Shown: positions 45,571-55,242, counted from the stretch's first letter. The stretch is DNA of 64,000 nt from Chitinophagaceae bacterium (GCA_016713085.1 JADJPV010000002.1:558001-622000); one strand, 5' to 3'. Made by a program: numbers and translations. The notes: a model not told the origin generated them from the sequence alone.

Positions 45571-46777
45571 TTAAAACAGTTTTGGTAATTCTTTTATAAA
45601 AGTAACAATACTCATCCACATCATTACGGCTACAACTATCCAGCCGCTCAATAAAAGCCATTTTGGGTGATTATAATGAGTGAGCTTTCGCTTCATCATT
45701 ACCCACAACATCAGTCCCAGTGAGAAGGGCAGGATGAAGCCATTCAACGCTCCGGCCAACACTAATATCACAATCGGTTTGCCCCAGTATAGGAAGATCG
45801 CTGTTGAAATAATAATAAAAGCAATGGTTGTTAACCGTTGCTGCCTGCTGAAAAACAGGATGTAATGTTTTTAAAAATGTAATAGACGTAAATGCAGAAC
45901 CGACAACAGATGTAATGGCAGCACTCCATAACACAATACCAAATAATTTATAGCCAACCGTTCCCAAAGCAGATTGAAAAACAGAGGCTGCAGGATTTGA
46001 AGCGTCTAATTGGAAACCTTTTGTCAGCACACCAAGCACAGCAAGAAACAGTAACACACGCATACAGGCTGTTAAAATAATTCCGCTTACTGCACTTCTC
46101 TTTACTTCTTTCATATTGTGTGCAATGGTTTTATCTTCCAGTAAACGGTGTGCACCTGCAAAAGTGATATAGCCTCCAACTGTTCCTCCAACCAATGTAA
46201 CAATGGAGGTAAGATTAATGGTGGATGGAAGAAATGTGCGGTGTATTACTTCAACAACAGGAGGCTGGGCAAAGAATACAACATACAGCATCAGCCCAAG
46301 CATGACAATACCCAGCAGTTTTACAAACAGATCCATTGCTTTGCCAATATCTTTTGACAGGAAAATAATGATCGCAATAACTGCACTGATAATGCTTCCT
46401 GTTTCAACACTTACAGGGAACAAAATATTCAACCCCAAACCTGCACCGGAAATATTGCCGATGTTGAATGCTAAACCGCCAAAACAGATTAAGATTGTCA
46501 ATAGATGCCCACTTCCTGGGATTACTTCATTGGCCAGTTCAGAACCACGCTTATTGTTCGCTGTGAGTATCTGCCAGATGTTGAGTTGGGCTATAATATC
46601 AATGATCACCGAAACAAGAATCACAAAGCCCATGCTTGCCATCAACTGCTGGGTAAAGACAGTTGTCTGGGTAAGGAAGCCTGGTCCGATGGCAGATGTT
46701 GCCATGAGGAAAGCAGCGCCTGCACCCTTGCCACTTAAGCCCCCAACCCCTAAAGGGGAGTTAAATATTTTTTTCAA
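45571..46777 (-). CDS. NRAMP-like transporter of the 5-oxoprolinase operon (YcsG-like; frameshift at 45851-45855)
   Basis: An eleven-helix NRAMP-fold protein of about 400 residues. The frame breaks in a run of five A (plus strand); four A join LHPVF to SRQQRLTTIAFIIISTAIFL and onward to VMMKRKLTHYNHPKWLL. The canonical metal-binding motifs are missing: the TM1 DPGN is replaced (IGPGFLTQTTVFTQQ), and the TM6 segment reads GGYITFAGAHRL instead of one with MPH. In Bacillus subtilis a comparable NRAMP-like gene, ycsG, sits beside the 5-oxoprolinase genes, as here. It probably moves a substrate related to 5-oxoproline rather than Mn2+/Fe2+ (inference). The only start I find is a TTG at 46777, and the first residues are encoded by a dispersed repeat. 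Confidence 0.8.
46735..46764. repeat. Dispersed G/C-block palindromic repeat, copy in the pxpA-ycsG junction
   Basis: TTAAGCCCCCAACCCCTAAAG then GGGAGTTAA, bounded by TTAA on both sides. It begins right at the pxpA stop codon and encodes NSPLGVGGLS of the transporter in frame. Confidence 0.65.
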
Positions 46778-47501
46778 TTAGTATTTGATTTTGCTCCAAT
46801 GATAATCTTAAAAATTTACATACATCAACAGCATTTAATCCGTCACCGTGCAGACAGATTGTATCTGCAATGATTGGAATTGTCTTGCCTGTTATTGTCG
46901 TTACTGTTTGTTGAGTAATCATTTGCAAAGCCTGATCAACAGCTTTGCTTTCATCTTCAATCAAGGCATTGGGTTGGGAGCGTGAAGTTAAACTTCCGTC
47001 ATCCTGGTAACTGCGGTCGGCAAAAACTTCACTGGCAGTTTTTAATCCCTGTTTTTTTGCTTCAGTGATAGAATGGCTTCCGCTTAATCCAAATAAGATG
47101 AGCGAAGGATCAAAATCTTTTACTGCTTTTGCGATGGTTGATGCAATCAATGAGTCTTTGGCTGATTGGTTATATAGAGCCCCATGAGGTTTTACATGAT
47201 GCAATTTTACGCCTTGTTCTTTTGCAACAGTGGAAATAATATTGAGTTGTTCGATGATGATCGTATATAGTTCTGTTAATGGTAATTGCATTTCCCTTCT
47301 GCCGAAGTTTTCTTTATCGGGCCAGGAAGGATGTGCGCCAATGGCAACATGATGCAGCAAACAAAGGTCAATGGTTCGCTTCATCGTGTCAATATCACCT
47401 GCATGAAAGCCACATGCAATATTAGCCGATGTAATGAGCGGAATAATCTGATCATCTGTTTGCATGCCTTCGCCTAAATCACAATTGAGATCAACCTGCA
47501 T
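46761..47501 (-). CDS. pxpA: 5-oxoprolinase subunit PxpA (LamB/YcsF family)
   Basis: A 246-residue LamB/YcsF protein, part of the ATP-dependent 5-oxoprolinase that turns 5-oxoproline into glutamate. The start MQVDLNCDLGEGMQTDDQI is standard; other hallmarks are ANIACGFHAGDIDTM, VAIGAHPSWPDKENFGRREM, VKPHGALYNQ, EVFADRSYQDDGSL and DTICLHGDGLNA. It overlaps pxpC by eleven bases and the transporter gene downstream, all one strand, so the four genes form one operon. A secure call. Confidence 0.94.
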   Translation of the reverse strand: MQVDLNCDLGEGMQTDDQIIPLITSANIACGFHAGDIDTMKRTIDLCLLHHVAIGAHPSWPDKENFGRREMQLPLTELYTIIIEQLNIISTVAKEQGVKLHHVKPHGALYNQSAKDSLIASTIAKAVKDFDPSLILFGLSGSHSITEAKKQGLKTASEVFADRSYQDDGSLTSRSQPNALIEDESKAVDQALQMITQQTVTTITGKTIPIIADTICLHGDGLNAVDVCKFLRLSLEQNQILIEKNI

Positions 47502-48480
47502 ATAATTGCTGTAAAGTTTGTTTGATCGTATTTAATTGTTCAATATCTCTCAAATATAATTCTTCTGCTTCCCGTAAACTGATAAGTTGAAACTGAATTT
47601 CATCACCCGGTTTTTTTTGTGCAAGTACGGGCAGATCAACACTGCATACCTGCGCAATGCGTGGGTAACCGCCAACTGTCTGTGCATCGGCCATCAGTAC
47701 AATCATTTCTCCCGATGCTGTTAACTGAACAGTTCCCTGTGTAACAGCAGATGAAATGATTTCACATGATTGAACCGTTTCTAAAGCAGTTCCATTTAAA
47801 CGATAACCCATGCGGTTACTTTGCGGACTTACTTTGAATTTTGCATCTGCAGCTATTTCTTTTGATGAATCGTTCAAATAATTCCATTCCAAACCATGTA
47901 TTACTCTGATCGTATTTGTTGTGAATGCAGGTGGTTGAATATTCAATTCAATCTTTGCACCTGATTTCAAAACTGCAAAAATATTTTTTTGTACAGCAGT
48001 TAATGGAGTTTTGATCTGAAGCAGGTCCTCTTTCTTTAATGCTCTTCCGTGATGTCCGCCTGCTTTTACCAGGAGATTAGTTGAATAGCTGTGCAGAAAT
48101 TCATCAGTTTTAAAACCACCGGCTACAGCCATGTACAATCGAAAACCCGGTATCTGCTGTCTGAACTCGATCATTGCATCAGCAGGAATAAAAACAGGTT
48201 GATATAATGGAGTGGGTTGATTGTTTAATTGTGGTTGCAGTCCACCGCCGGTGAATGCAACAATGGCATCCTGTAAAAAAAGAAAACGATGTGGTGATTG
48301 TGTGATTTCCAATACCGCTTCATGTTCATCATTACCAAGTAAACAATTGGCGTAAAAAGCTGAACGCAGATCCATTGCTCCGCTTTTGCTTACACCATAT
48401 TGCAGAAAGCCTTTCCTCCCTGCATCCTGCAGCGTGGTTAAGAACCCACATTGTTCAATATGAATTATCTGACCAACCAA
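47491..48480 (-). CDS. pxpC: 5-oxoprolinase subunit PxpC (KipA-like, biotin-dependent carboxylase domain family)
   Basis: A 329-residue PxpC/KipA protein. Marker segments: CGFLTTLQDAGRKGFLQYGVSKSGAMD, EAVLEITQSPHRF, AVAGGFK, and near the end SCEIISSAVTQGTVQLTASGEMIVLMADAQTVGGYPRI. With PxpA and PxpB it forms the 5-oxoprolinase complex; KipA in Bacillus also counters the kinase inhibitor KipI. The apparent start is a TTG at 48480, inside the end of pxpB (16-base overlap), indicating coupling. Confidence 0.93.
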   Translation of the reverse strand: MVGQIIHIEQCGFLTTLQDAGRKGFLQYGVSKSGAMDLRSAFYANCLLGNDEHEAVLEITQSPHRFLFLQDAIVAFTGGGLQPQLNNQPTPLYQPVFIPADAMIEFRQQIPGFRLYMAVAGGFKTDEFLHSYSTNLLVKAGGHHGRALKKEDLLQIKTPLTAVQKNIFAVLKSGAKIELNIQPPAFTTNTIRVIHGLEWNYLNDSSKEIAADAKFKVSPQSNRMGYRLNGTALETVQSCEIISSAVTQGTVQLTASGEMIVLMADAQTVGGYPRIAQVCSVDLPVLAQKKPGDEIQFQLISLREAEELYLRDIEQLNTIKQTLQQLYAG

Positions 48481-49172
48481 GCTTCGTATTCTTTTTTTGT
48501 GATGGAAGTAAATTGTATCGTATCACCTGCTTTTAACAGGAATGGATTTTCTTTTGGCTGATCAAATATTTTCAAAGGTGTTCTTCCGATAATATTCCAT
48601 CCTCCCGGTGTTGATAAAGGATAAATGCCCGTTTGATTTCCTGCAATGGCAACAGAACCGGGTGCAACACTGATTCTTGGCTGTGTCTTTCGTTTTGTAA
48701 ATAATTTTTCATTCAGTATTCCCATGTAAGGGAAGCCGGGTGTAAAACCAATCATGAAGACTTTGTACACTTGTTTTGTATGAAGTTCAACAATTTCTTC
48801 GGCAGAAAGAGTTAACTGCTCTGAAAGTTCAGTGAGATCAATTCCATATTCTTCATCATAGCAAACTGGAATGGTAATGGTTGATGCGGTGATCTTTTGT
48901 ACAGAAGAATGTTCAGCAGATTCAATGGTCTGTTTGAGCTGCTGAATGACAGAAGCTGAAATTGTTTCTGCTGTTTTCGTTGTTTCAGCAGGATTATAAA
49001 AAACAGTCAGCGAATTATAAGCAGGAACTGTTTCAATAAAACCGGGGAACGGGTTTTCTTCAATTATCTTTTTTGCCAGCATCAGTTTTTCATGAATGGC
49101 ATTGTCAATCGTATTGCCAAATGATAACAGCACTGCACATTCACTGAATGGTATAAATTGAATTTCCTGCAT
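48465..49172 (-). CDS. pxpB: 5-oxoprolinase subunit PxpB (KipI-like)
   Basis: A 235-residue PxpB/KipI protein, cyclophilin-like fold in the C-terminal half. Marker segments: FIPFSECAVLLSFGNTID, VPAYNSLTVFYNP, VYKVFMIGFTPGFPYMGILNE, PRISVAPGSVAIAGNQTGIYPLSTPGGWNIIGRTP and the end DTIQFTSITKKEYEAWL. First gene of the operon pxpB-pxpC-pxpA-transporter. The upstream gap to the pyk terminator has room for a promoter but I see no clear -7 box. Confidence 0.93.
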   Translation of the reverse strand: MQEIQFIPFSECAVLLSFGNTIDNAIHEKLMLAKKIIEENPFPGFIETVPAYNSLTVFYNPAETTKTAETISASVIQQLKQTIESAEHSSVQKITASTITIPVCYDEEYGIDLTELSEQLTLSAEEIVELHTKQVYKVFMIGFTPGFPYMGILNEKLFTKRKTQPRISVAPGSVAIAGNQTGIYPLSTPGGWNIIGRTPLKIFDQPKENPFLLKAGDTIQFTSITKKEYEAWLVR

Positions 49173-49203
49173 TCCGCATGAAAGTACAAAATCATTAAAA
49201 CAA

Positions 49204-49229
49204 ATAAGCCCCGGATAATCGGGGCTTAT
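49204..49229 (-). terminator. Intrinsic terminator of pyk
   Basis: ATAAGCCCCG and CGGGGCTTAT form a perfect 10-bp stem around GATAAT, followed on the minus strand by TTGTTTTAATG. It lies 20 bases after the pyk stop. Confidence 0.85.
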
Positions 49230-49248
49230 AAAATAAACTTGAAGTGTA

Positions 49249-50742
49249 TTAATCTACAATTGTAATCTTAATCAGGTTGGTTGGAAGATGCAGGTGAACC
49301 GGCGTACTGCCTGTATTCACTACAATATCTCCTGTACTCAAAAAGCCACGCTCCTTCAGTACTGCGATCTGATCATTGATGATGTCATCCACGCTAATCT
49401 CTTCTGAATAATAGAATGCACGAACACCCCAGCTAAGTGTTAACTGGTTTACTAATGCTCTTTCTTTGGTGAATATATACAGTGGAGCCTTTGGTCTGAA
49501 ACTGCTGAGCATAAAACCGGTGTATCCGCTTTGGGTCATACCAATTAATGCATGTGCATTTACATCTTTCGCAATTTCGCAGGCATTATAACAAATCGCA
49601 TCACTCAGAAATGATGGTGAATGAGGTTGTGGTTTTAAATCTTCTTCACGGTCGTAACGGTAATAGCTGCTTTTTTCCACTTCTTCAATGATCTTAACCA
49701 TGGTTTCAACAACAAGTGCGGGATGATTACCTGTAGCAGTTTCGCCACTCAGCATCACCGCATCAGCACCTTCCAGTACCGCATTGGCAACGTCGGTGAT
49801 TTCACTTCTGTTGGGTTTTACACGGTCGATCATACTTTCCATCATCTGTGTGGCCACAATCACAGGCTTGGCACGGTGAATACATTTTTTGATGATGTCT
49901 TTCTGAATCAACGGCACCTGTTCAACAGGAAGTTCAACACCCAGATCACCACGGGCAACCATGATGCCATCACTTTCAATAATGATATCACGGATATTGG
50001 CAACCGCTTCTGGTTTCTCAATCTTGGCAATGATCTTGCTCTTGCTCTTGCGCTCATCCAGTTTATTACGCAGGATGATGATGTCTTTTACATTTCTTAC
50101 AAACGATAGTGCCACCCAATCGAGCTGCTGATCAATGATGAAATCAAGATCAACAAGATCCTTATCTGTTAATGCAGGTAAAGAAATTTTTGTATCAGGA
50201 AGATTGATTCCTTTTTTAGAAGAAAGTCTGCCACCTAATGTTACTTCAACTTTTACATCGTTTTCACGGGTAATGCCCGATACTCTAACTTCAAGTTTAC
50301 CATCATCTATCAAAATGATATTGCCCACTTTTACATCCTTGTGCAGGTTGGGATAAGAAACATAAATTTTTTCTTTTGTTCCAACTAATTTTTCATTGGT
50401 GAACGTAAGAATATCGCCTTCGGCAACGTCAATGCCTCCATTTTCCATTTCACCCACTCTCAGCTTCGGTCCCTGTAAATCACCAAGGATGGCAATATTG
50501 TATGGTTCTGTTTTATTGATGGTGCGGATCAGTTCAATGATCTTCGATTTGTCTTCATGACTTCCGTGTGAAAAGTTTAAACGGAATACGTTTACACCGG
50601 CTCTCACCAGTTCCAGTAACTTATCGTAAGTGTCGCAGGCGGGGCCTACTGTTGCAACGATTTTTGTACGATGACTCATATGTTTTACACCTGCTGCTTT
50701 GTCCATATCTGCATGAAGATACTTTGAAATATTTTTAGACAT
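49249..50742 (-). CDS. pyk: Pyruvate kinase
   Basis: Last step of glycolysis, PEP + ADP to pyruvate + ATP. The barrel starts TKIVATVGPACDTYDKLLELV, with VFRLNFSHGSHEDKS. The active-site lysine is in KIIAKIEKPEAVANI, Mg2+ and substrate residues in IMVARGDLGVELP, and QMMESMIDRVKPNRSEITDVANAVLEGADAVMLSGETA is canonical. At 497 residues it is slightly long due to an N-terminal extension of about 25 residues. It lies directly downstream of pfkA on the same strand (75-base gap, no terminator), so these two irreversible glycolytic steps are likely co-transcribed. Confidence 0.97.
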   Translation of the reverse strand: MSKNISKYLHADMDKAAGVKHMSHRTKIVATVGPACDTYDKLLELVRAGVNVFRLNFSHGSHEDKSKIIELIRTINKTEPYNIAILGDLQGPKLRVGEMENGGIDVAEGDILTFTNEKLVGTKEKIYVSYPNLHKDVKVGNIILIDDGKLEVRVSGITRENDVKVEVTLGGRLSSKKGINLPDTKISLPALTDKDLVDLDFIIDQQLDWVALSFVRNVKDIIILRNKLDERKSKSKIIAKIEKPEAVANIRDIIIESDGIMVARGDLGVELPVEQVPLIQKDIIKKCIHRAKPVIVATQMMESMIDRVKPNRSEITDVANAVLEGADAVMLSGETATGNHPALVVETMVKIIEEVEKSSYYRYDREEDLKPQPHSPSFLSDAICYNACEIAKDVNAHALIGMTQSGYTGFMLSSFRPKAPLYIFTKERALVNQLTLSWGVRAFYYSEEISVDDIINDQIAVLKERGFLSTGDIVVNTGSTPVHLHLPTNLIKITIVD

Positions 50743-50817
50743 GACAAGAGTAGTTTTTTTATTAGATGATTGATTATACTATTCTTAAATGATCTTTCTT
50801 CTTAAACTGAGATTCCA

Positions 50818-51801
50818 TTAGCTCGCAAGGATCTTCACAATTTTCATCCACTCATCACTAACCCTTTGTTTTGCTTTTACCGCTTTATCAAGAGGGGTGA
50901 AATGAAGTTTGTTATTCATGATACCAATCATAGTGTTATGCCTGCCTTCAATCAATGCATCAACAGCAGCATAACCAAGTCTGCTGGCAATTACACGGTC
51001 AATACAGGAAGGAGAACCACCACGCTGAATATGCCCCAGGATACAAACACGGGTATCGAGGTGCGGCATCCTGCTTCTGATAATTGCTGCCACTTCATTG
51101 CCACCACCTGTTTCATCACCTTCTGCCACCACAATCATGTTCACTAATTTATGACGGCGTTCTTTTTCTTCAAGTGAATCAACCACTAATTCAATATCTG
51201 TTTTTGTTTCAGGAATTAAAATGTGTTCGGCACCTGTTGCAATACCACTGTGCAGGGCAATGTACCCAGCATCACGACCCATTACTTCAATAATGAATAA
51301 ACGGTCATGGGCATCGGCTGTATCACGAATTTTATCGATGGCCTCAACAGCCGTATTCACCGCTGTATCAAATCCAATGGTAAAATCAGAACCGGCAATA
51401 TCCTTATCAATTGTTCCGGGTAAACCGATACAGGGGATATCGTATTCGTTGGAAAATCTCTGGGCACCACGGAAGCTGCCATCGCCCCCGATAATTACCA
51501 ACCCATCAATTCCGTGTTTCTTTAAATTGCTGTAAGCTTTTTTCCTCCCTTCGGGCTCGTAGAAATCTTTACTTCTTGCTGTCTTCAAAATAGTGCCGCC
51601 ACGCTGTATAATGTTGGCCACACTGCGGCTGTGCATGGGTACAATATCATCATCTATCATGCCCTGGTATCCACGCATGATTCCGAATACTTCCATGTTA
51701 TGATATAAACCTGTACGGACTACTGCTCTGATGGCTGCATTCATACCGGGAGCATCTCCGCCCGAAGTGAGAACGCCAATCTTTGTAACTTTTTTACTCA
51801 T
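50818..51801 (-). CDS. pfkA: 6-phosphofructokinase
   Basis: Phosphorylates fructose 6-phosphate with ATP. Segments: KIGVLTSGGDAPGMNAAIRAVVR (ATP site), GLVIIGGDGSFRGAQ, GLPGTIDKDIAGSDFTIGFDTA with the catalytic Asp in TIDKD, and IEVMGRDAGYIALHSG. GGDGS rather than GGDDT marks the ATP-dependent type. 327 residues is normal. First gene of the pfkA-pyk pair, divergent from the prolyl oligopeptidase gene. Confidence 0.97.
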   Translation of the reverse strand: MSKKVTKIGVLTSGGDAPGMNAAIRAVVRTGLYHNMEVFGIMRGYQGMIDDDIVPMHSRSVANIIQRGGTILKTARSKDFYEPEGRKKAYSNLKKHGIDGLVIIGGDGSFRGAQRFSNEYDIPCIGLPGTIDKDIAGSDFTIGFDTAVNTAVEAIDKIRDTADAHDRLFIIEVMGRDAGYIALHSGIATGAEHILIPETKTDIELVVDSLEEKERRHKLVNMIVVAEGDETGGGNEVAAIIRSRMPHLDTRVCILGHIQRGGSPSCIDRVIASRLGYAAVDALIEGRHNTMIGIMNNKLHFTPLDKAVKAKQRVSDEWMKIVKILAS

Positions 51802-51970
51802 TGTAAATCAATTAGAAAAGTTTTTTACTTTTCACATAGCAAGCTGAATCGTTGAAAACAAACCAGTTCGGGTTCGTTTAAGGGCCAAAAGTAAGGAAAT
51901 GCCATGATAACAATTGTTCGTCATCCTGATTCAATCGTTTGCACTAACTTGTCACTAAAATTAATTCTGT

Positions 51971-54076
51971 ATGAAGTCAATTGCTTTTTGTTTAATCACA
52001 GGCTGTTTTTCAGTACAGCTGACTGCTCAAATCGTTTATCCTGTTACAAAAAAGGGGGCAGTAACTGACAATTATCATGGTACCAGCCTCGCCGATCCTT
52101 ACCGCTGGCTGGAGGACGATAACAGTGAGGAAACGAAGACATGGGTAACGGCTGAAAATAAGGTGACTTTTGATTACCTGAATAAAATTCCGTTTCGTGA
52201 AAAAGTGAAAGCAAGATTGAGTGAAATGTGGAATTATCCCCGTATCGGTTCCCCTTCGAAAGAGGGCGACTGGTATTATTTCAGCAAAAATGATGGGTTG
52301 CAGAACCAGAGTATCCTATATCGCCAAAAAGGATTGACCGGAGCAGCAGAAGTGTTTCTTGATCCCAATAAATTATCAGCAGATGGTACAGCAGCTTTGG
52401 GCGGTACCATTTTTTCAAAAAACAGTAAATACCTGGCTTATTTAGTTGCACAGAGCGGCAGCGACTGGCAGGAAATTTATGTAATGGATGTGGCGACAAA
52501 AAAACTATTGACGGATAAAATTCAGTGGGTGAAATTCAGCGGTGCAAGCTGGAAAGGTGATGAAGGTTTTTATTACAGCCGCTATCCCGAACCCGATGAA
52601 AAAAGCAAGCTCAGCAAACAGAACCAGTTTCATGCAGTGTATTATCACAAAATGGGAGCGCCGCAAAGTGAAGATGTGCTGGTATTTGAAGATAAAGCCC
52701 ATCCCTTACGTAATGTTGGTGCAGGATTAACAGAAGATAATCGTTTCTTAATACTGAGTACAAGCGAAGGAACAAGCGGTAATGAAGTTTGGGTGAAAGA
52801 TTTAAAGAATAATCAGAAAGAATTTTCCCTGCTGGTCCCCGGTTTTAAAACAGAACCTTCTGTGATTGAAAATGTGGGCGATAAATTACTGCTGCTCACA
52901 AATGACGGTGCTCCTAACTATAAAGTGATTTTAATTGATCCAAAGAATCCAACTGCAATCGCACCGCAGGTGATAATACCTGAACAGAAAGAAGTGTTGC
53001 AGAGTGTAAACACTGGTGGCGGTTATTTATTCTGTTCTTACCTCAAAGATGCTTCAACAAAAGTATATCAATACACATTGGAAGGAAAGCTTGTTCGTGA
53101 AATTAAACTGCCGGGAATTGGAACAGCAGGTGGTTTTGGAGGAAAGAAGGAAGACAAAGAATTTTTCTATACCTATACTTCTTATAATTCTCCGGCAACC
53201 ATTTACCGTTACAATATAGCAACAGGAGCATCAACCCTGTTTCGCAAAACAGAAACGAAATTTAAAAATGAAGAATACGAAACCAAACAGGTATTTTTTA
53301 CCAGCAAGGATGGTACAAAAGTGCCGATGTTTTTGACGTATAAAAAAGGAATGAAGCTCGATGGAACCAATCCTGTATTGCTGTATGGTTATGGTGGTTT
53401 CAATATTCCATCTACTCCCGGTTTCAGTATCAGCAATGCATTCTGGATGGAGCAGGGAGGTATTTATGCTGTTGTAAATCTTCGTGGAGGAAATGAATTT
53501 GGGGAAGCATGGCATAAAGCAGGGATGCTTGAAAACAAACAAAATGTGTTTGATGATTTTATAGGAGCAGCTGAATTCCTGGTAGCAAATAATTATACCA
53601 ACAAAGGGAAGATTGCTATCCGTGGCGGATCAAATGGCGGTTTGCTGGTTGGCGCATGCATGACACAGCGTCCCGATCTGTTTAAAGTTGCATTGCCGGC
53701 AGTTGGTGTTATGGATATGCTGCGTTATCATCTCTTCACTATCGGTTGGGCATGGGCGGTAGAATATGGCCGCAGTGATAATCCGGAGCATTTTAAATTT
53801 CTCATCAAGTATTCACCACTGCATAATTTCAAAGATGGTACATCTTATCCCGCAACTTTAGTTACAACTGCAGATCATGACGACAGGGTAGTACCGGCAC
53901 ACTCATTTAAATTTGCTGCAAGATTACAGGAAGCACATAAGGGCGATAATCCTGTATTGATCCGTATTGAAACAAAAGCAGGTCATGGCGCAGGAAAGCC
54001 CACCAGCAAACAGATTGAAGAAGCTGCTGATATCTGGAGCTTTGTGATGTACAACATGGGAATGGAAATGAAGTAA
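51971..54076 (+). CDS. Prolyl oligopeptidase family (S9A) serine peptidase, secreted
   Basis: A 701-residue S9 peptidase with signal peptide (MKSIAFCLITGCFSVQLTAQ). After DPYRWLEDDNSEETKTWV comes the beta-propeller (about 75-410), then the alpha/beta-hydrolase domain. Nucleophile Ser is in IAIRGGSNGGLLVGACMTQRP, Asp in TTADHDDRVVPAHS, His in ETKAGHGAGKP. Cleaves after proline in short peptides. The Glu/Trp in FTIGWAWAVEYGRSD match the family's substrate pocket. Single gene; 194 bases without a gene follow, containing only an imperfect hairpin and a T7 tract near 54126. Confidence 0.94.
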   Translation: MKSIAFCLITGCFSVQLTAQIVYPVTKKGAVTDNYHGTSLADPYRWLEDDNSEETKTWVTAENKVTFDYLNKIPFREKVKARLSEMWNYPRIGSPSKEGDWYYFSKNDGLQNQSILYRQKGLTGAAEVFLDPNKLSADGTAALGGTIFSKNSKYLAYLVAQSGSDWQEIYVMDVATKKLLTDKIQWVKFSGASWKGDEGFYYSRYPEPDEKSKLSKQNQFHAVYYHKMGAPQSEDVLVFEDKAHPLRNVGAGLTEDNRFLILSTSEGTSGNEVWVKDLKNNQKEFSLLVPGFKTEPSVIENVGDKLLLLTNDGAPNYKVILIDPKNPTAIAPQVIIPEQKEVLQSVNTGGGYLFCSYLKDASTKVYQYTLEGKLVREIKLPGIGTAGGFGGKKEDKEFFYTYTSYNSPATIYRYNIATGASTLFRKTETKFKNEEYETKQVFFTSKDGTKVPMFLTYKKGMKLDGTNPVLLYGYGGFNIPSTPGFSISNAFWMEQGGIYAVVNLRGGNEFGEAWHKAGMLENKQNVFDDFIGAAEFLVANNYTNKGKIAIRGGSNGGLLVGACMTQRPDLFKVALPAVGVMDMLRYHLFTIGWAWAVEYGRSDNPEHFKFLIKYSPLHNFKDGTSYPATLVTTADHDDRVVPAHSFKFAARLQEAHKGDNPVLIRIETKAGHGAGKPTSKQIEEAADIWSFVMYNMGMEMK

Positions 54077-54270
54077 GCAATTTGATTATATGATATTTCC
54101 CCGCCAGGCTTTTGTTTGACAGGGATTTTTTTGGTGGATAGTTTTTCGTGGTTGCCTGCGTTTAAAGGTTTATATTCAGGATGCGAAATGAGCCAGCCAA
54201 AATATAGCAAACAACCTGATCTGATATTCTTCAGACAGGCATCTGACCACAAACATCAAACCATGAACAG

Positions 54271-55170
54271 ATGAAAGTTTTTGTTACAGGTGCAAATGGA
54301 TTATTAGGCCAGCACCTTATCCGCCAATTGGTGAATGAAGGAAAGTTTACCATTCATGCAAGTGGCAAAGGACCCAGCAGGCTGGCTTATGGACCGGGCA
54401 ATGGAGTTACTTATCACCAGCTTGATATTACTGATTTTAAACGTTCGCAGGCGCTGGTTGAAAAAATTTCACCACACATTATTATTCATGCGGCTGCTTT
54501 AACACAGCCCAATGAATGTGAAGCTGATAAAACCAATTGCTGGAAAACAAATGTGGGAGCAACAAGAACATTGCTGAAGGCGGCACAAAAAACAAAATCC
54601 TATTTTATTTATGTGAGTACGGATTTTGTGTTTGATGGATTGGAAGGGCCATATGATGAACATGCCACACCCAATCCTGTGAATGATTATGGTGAAAGTA
54701 AATTACTGGCCGAAGAAATGGTAGAAATGAGCGGACTCCATTGGGCAATTGTAAGAACAGTGCTGGTGTATGGTGGTAAAGTTCCCGGTGGGCGACCCAA
54801 TTTTATTCAATGGGTGAAAGAAAAATTAACTGCAGGAGAAAAGATAAAAGTGGTGGATGATCAGTTACGCACACCAACTTATGTGGAAGACCTGGCGAAG
54901 GGAATTATTCTTGTACTGATGAAGCATGCCAAAGGACTTTATCATATTTCCGGAAGAGAAATGTGTTCGCCTTACCAGCTTGCTGTTTTGGTTGCAAATA
55001 CGCTGGGCATTGATTCTTCATTAATTGAAAAAGTAACGGCTGAAACATTTAAAGAACCTGCCCGCCGTCCGTTGAAGACAGGATTCATCATTACAAAAGC
55101 AGTAAAAGAATTAGGTTATGTTCCGGTAAAACTGGAAGAAGGAGTGAAGAGAGTCCTTGAGTTAGGTTAG
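54271..55170 (+). CDS. SDR-family sugar reductase, RmlD-like (dTDP-4-dehydrorhamnose reductase type)
   Basis: A 299-residue extended/atypical SDR. NAD(P) loop: VFVTGANGLLGQHLI. Then IIIHAAALTQPNECE, YFIYVSTDFVFDGLEGPYDE, and the catalytic NDYGESKLLAEE (YxxxK) as in RmlD. It ends with LGYVPVKLEEGVKRVLEL. RmlD makes dTDP-rhamnose; here no other rml gene is near, so other substrates (for example nucleotide-sugar or methionine adenosyltransferase regulatory-subunit-like) are possible. Isolated gene before the CHAD gene. Confidence 0.85.
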   Translation: MKVFVTGANGLLGQHLIRQLVNEGKFTIHASGKGPSRLAYGPGNGVTYHQLDITDFKRSQALVEKISPHIIIHAAALTQPNECEADKTNCWKTNVGATRTLLKAAQKTKSYFIYVSTDFVFDGLEGPYDEHATPNPVNDYGESKLLAEEMVEMSGLHWAIVRTVLVYGGKVPGGRPNFIQWVKEKLTAGEKIKVVDDQLRTPTYVEDLAKGIILVLMKHAKGLYHISGREMCSPYQLAVLVANTLGIDSSLIEKVTAETFKEPARRPLKTGFIITKAVKELGYVPVKLEEGVKRVLELG

Positions 55171-55242
55171 TTATTCTTTGAATACATTTATATTATTTTA
55201 GTATTTTTTATTGCGGTTACTTTTCATAATCGCTATACTTCT

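Noticed and set aside
46203..46781. A 192-codon open frame on the plus strand opposite the NRAMP-like gene
   Set aside because: It is antisense to a clear transporter gene, has low-complexity Met/Ile/Pro-rich composition from helix codons read backwards, and no recognisable motifs.
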